Assembly (NCBI GenBank): GCA_031289935.1
Contig: JAITON010000159.1
Location: forward strand, 1-7,927
DNA length: 7,927 nucleotides
Origin: Treponema sp.
Lineage (GTDB): Bacteria > Spirochaetota > Spirochaetia > Treponematales > Breznakiellaceae
Reading direction: 5' to 3'
The position numbers were made by a program, and so were the translations under genes. The notes under the pieces were generated by a model. It ran no database searches and was not told the DNA's origin. It was given only the letters and a program-made list of their open reading frames with translations. Of the stretch, positions 6,209-7,927 are shown one piece after another (position 1 is the first letter of the stretch; each line of letters starts with the position of its first letter).

Positions 6209-7927
6209 GGGCTGTGGATCCTGCCGGTCCCGCGGTTAAACGGCCCGTCGCCCTCATCACCCTTGCCCTGCTGGTTCTGGCCGCCGCCCTGCTGCTGATT
6301 CCCCGGCTTGAGACCGCGCTGTATCCCGGCGGCGGGGAGCCTGCCCCTATCATGCTTCTGGAACTCCGGGGCGACTACCCCCTGGATGAGCTTGGGACCA
6401 TCGCGGAAACCGGGCTCCGGCCCCGGCTTGAGGCGGTCGAAGGGGTGGCCGCCGTGGAACTCTCCGGTGTACCGGGAACGGTCTGGAACGAAGAGACTCC
6501 CCGGGTCTTTATAGGCGGCCAAAGAGTCATCCTTATCAAGGTCCTGGGCCTTTCGGGGAGCCGGGAAACAGCCCTCCGGCTGGGAGCCGCCCTGGAAACC
6601 CTCTGCGCCGGTCTGCCGGGGAACCTGAGCCTCAACCCGCTCTGGGATACCGCCGCGCTCACAGGCCAAATCCTGGATGAGCTCTATCTTGCCGCCTTTC
6701 TGGGCTTCCTCCTGCTGCTCTTCGTACTCATTCTCTGCCTGCGGAACCTCCGGGCCGCCTTCCTTACCAGCCTTGCCGGGGTCTTTTCGGTCCTGATCGT
6801 CCTGGCGATTCTGGCCGCCGGTGGGATAAGCCTTAATCTGATCTCCCTCTGGTGGCTCATACTGGGCTTCGGGCTGGGGGTTTCCCTTTCCCTGGGGGTT
6901 CAAAGCCGCCGGGGGCCCTCTCCCAAGACCCCTTACCGGGTCCTGCTGGACCTGATCCTGGAGCGCCGCGTCCTGGTCCTGATCCTGGCCCTTATCCTGC
7001 TCGCGGCCTTCCTGATACCCCTCCCTGCCGCCCGGCCCGCCCCCCAGGCCCCCGGCGACTGGATCAGTCTGGATATCTCCCTGCGGCCCGGCGCCCCGGC
7101 CCGGGAGATCGAAGCAACGCTCCGGGAGGCGGAGCGCCTGGTCCGCCGGGAGATCCGGTCCTACCGGGAGCTTATCCTGATCAGCCGTCCCGGGGGAGAG
7201 CCCCAGGGGAGCCTTTACCTCATCCTGCCGCCCCCGGTAGAGCAGCTTGATAGTCCTGCCGGCGCTATCGCCAAACTGGAGCCCTACAGCCTGGACTTCC
7301 CCGGCGCGCGTATCGGCTTCCGGCAGGATCAGCGGGCATCCCCGGCCATGGCCATGGCCGCAGCTCCAGGCGGCGGGGCGGGGGAGCGCGGTTTCCTGAT
7401 CGCCGCTGGGGTCTTTTTGCTTTTCTGCCTTTTGGCAATCCGTTTTGAGTCCTTTGCCGATTCCCTGGCCGTCCTCTGTTCCCTGCCCCTGCCGGTCCTG
7501 GCCGCCTTCTGGGTCGCCGGAATCGCCGGCCAGGGGCTCTTCCCCGGGAATCCGGGGCTCTCCCTCGAAAATCCCGGGCCGGCGCTGCTCCCGGCCGTGA
7601 TAACCCTCTATAACGCCTTGAGCCTGAGCTCCGCTTCCCGGGTCCTGCGGCTGAAACAGGGGCTTTTGGTCCCCGAGGCCCTGGGGGAAGCTGCCGGAGC
7701 CCGTCTGCGCCCCCTCCTGGCAGGCAGCCTGGCCCTTATGGCGGCCCTGCTTCCCCTGGCCTGCTTCCCCGGCACAGTGCTGCGCACAGCCCTGCGCACA
7801 GCGCTGCTCCGGCCCGGCGTTCTGGGCGCCCTTGCGGGGCTCCTGCTGAGTATTCCCACAGGGCTCTTCCTGACGCCGGTACTCTCCGCGCTCTTCGGCG
7901 CCGGGAAGGACCCGCCCCCCCGGCGGA
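6205..7927 (+). CDS. Miniature RND-type permease, proton-relay residues missing, cut by right edge
   Basis: The frame opens at GTG 6205 (GTGA overlap with the adaptor stop; GTG 6214 is an alternative) and stays open for 574 codons to the edge. It follows RND permease landmarks in order: TM1 (14-33), a PN2-like part (48-88, LLELRGDYPLDELGTIAE; EAVEGVAAVELSG), LPGNLSLNPLWDTA before TM2 (160-179), TM3 (183-205) and TM4 (208-231, SLNLISLWWLILGFGLG). TM7 (254-273), a PC1-like part (282-316), TM8 (396-414, LLAIRFESF), TM9 (418-441), TM10 (459-476), RLRPLLAGSLALMAALLPLA (500-519, TM11) and TM12 (about 538-564) follow. TM5-TM6, PN1, PC2 and both docking domains have no counterpart. The TM4 Asp-Asp pair is replaced by S227-L228, and the Thr after the TM11 RP-motif by Gly. 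Full RND pumps are about 1,030 residues; this one should end soon after the edge. It could be a regulatory or structural partner, a divergent transporter, or a decaying gene. Confidence 0.8.
   Translation, partial: MRAVDPAGPAVKRPVALITLALLVLAAALLLIPRLETALYPGGGEPAPIMLLELRGDYPLDELGTIAETGLRPRLEAVEGVAAVELSGVPGTVWNEETPRVFIGGQRVILIKVLGLSGSRETALRLGAALETLCAGLPGNLSLNPLWDTAALTGQILDELYLAAFLGFLLLLFVLILCLRNLRAAFLTSLAGVFSVLIVLAILAAGGISLNLISLWWLILGFGLGVSLSLGVQSRRGPSPKTPYRVLLDLILERRVLVLILALILLAAFLIPLPAARPAPQAPGDWISLDISLRPGAPAREIEATLREAERLVRREIRSYRELILISRPGGEPQGSLYLILPPPVEQLDSPAGAIAKLEPYSLDFPGARIGFRQDQRASPAMAMAAAPGGGAGERGFLIAAGVFLLFCLLAIRFESFADSLAVLCSLPLPVLAAFWVAGIAGQGLFPGNPGLSLENPGPALLPAVITLYNALSLSSASRVLRLKQGLLVPEALGEAAGARLRPLLAGSLALMAALLPLACFPGTVLRTALRTALLRPGVLGALAGLLLSIPTGLFLTPVLSALFGAGKDPPPRR
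7774..7809 (+). repeat. 12-base repeat (Thr-Ala-Leu-Arg) in the mini-RND gene
   Basis: Units ACAGTGCTGCGC (7774-7785), ACAGCCCTGCGC (7786-7797) and ACAGCGCTGCTC (7798-7809) encode TVLR, TALR and TALL. They fall in the loop between TM11 and TM12 of the mini-RND protein. Confidence 0.85.

Noticed and set aside
5992..6903. Minus-strand 303-residue frame opposite the adaptor end and mini-RND start
   Set aside because: Shadow frame. The plus strand there encodes clear adaptor and RND landmarks.
6852..7250. Plus-strand Pro/Gly-rich frame inside the mini-RND gene
   Set aside because: It is out of frame with the RND landmarks (TM4, TM7, PC1-like part), and its composition is typical of a shifted GC-rich frame.
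6205..7927. Mini-RND as a simple frameshifted pseudogene
   Set aside because: Landmarks from both halves lie in one frame with no stop over 574 codons. Slow decay by in-frame deletion cannot be excluded.

Overview
The window looks like a piece of a GC-rich spirochaete chromosome (Treponema/Breznakiella-like). This is an inference from three things: the radical-SAM/DUF4130 pair, an antitoxin of a type I associate with termite-gut treponemes, and an efflux operon in the order TolC - adaptor - RND with a hairpin-less adaptor, which resembles Borrelia besC-besA-besB. No rRNA, tRNA, CRISPR array or insertion sequence was seen.

Layout. Bases 1-308 (minus strand) hold the 5' 102 codons of a VapB-like antitoxin gene that runs off the left edge; its toxin partner would lie outside the window. 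Bases 309-455 are a short divergent promoter region. From 456 to the right edge everything is on the plus strand and nearly gap-free: a radical SAM/HhH DNA-repair-type protein (456-1718), its usual partner, a DUF4130/TIGR03915-type protein with a rebuilt N-terminus (1723-2610), an MFS drug-efflux-type transporter (2638-3906), a TolC-like outer-membrane channel (3903-5252), a periplasmic adaptor (5249-6208), and a strongly reduced RND-type permease (6205 to beyond 7927). The last three junctions are 4-base ATGA/GTGA overlaps and the largest gap is 27 bases, so this reads as one operon of at least six genes.

The strongest anomaly is the last gene. It can be followed through almost all of an RND permease in about 575 residues instead of about 1,030. 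It keeps ten membrane segments and about one porter subdomain per half. PN1, the docking domains, PC2 and TM5-TM6 appear to be missing, as are the proton-relay aspartates of TM4, yet there is no stop or frameshift. Its adaptor also lacks the usual alpha-helical hairpin. This suggests a miniature or non-pumping RND partner, possibly working with another permease such as the co-transcribed MFS protein or a full RND gene further right.

A second pattern crosses gene boundaries: short in-frame tandem repeats, mostly of 12-base units, appear in five of the six operon genes. They are most extreme in the DUF4130 gene, whose normal N-terminus is replaced by an Ala-X-Pro-Pro tract and an Ala-Gln-Arg array.
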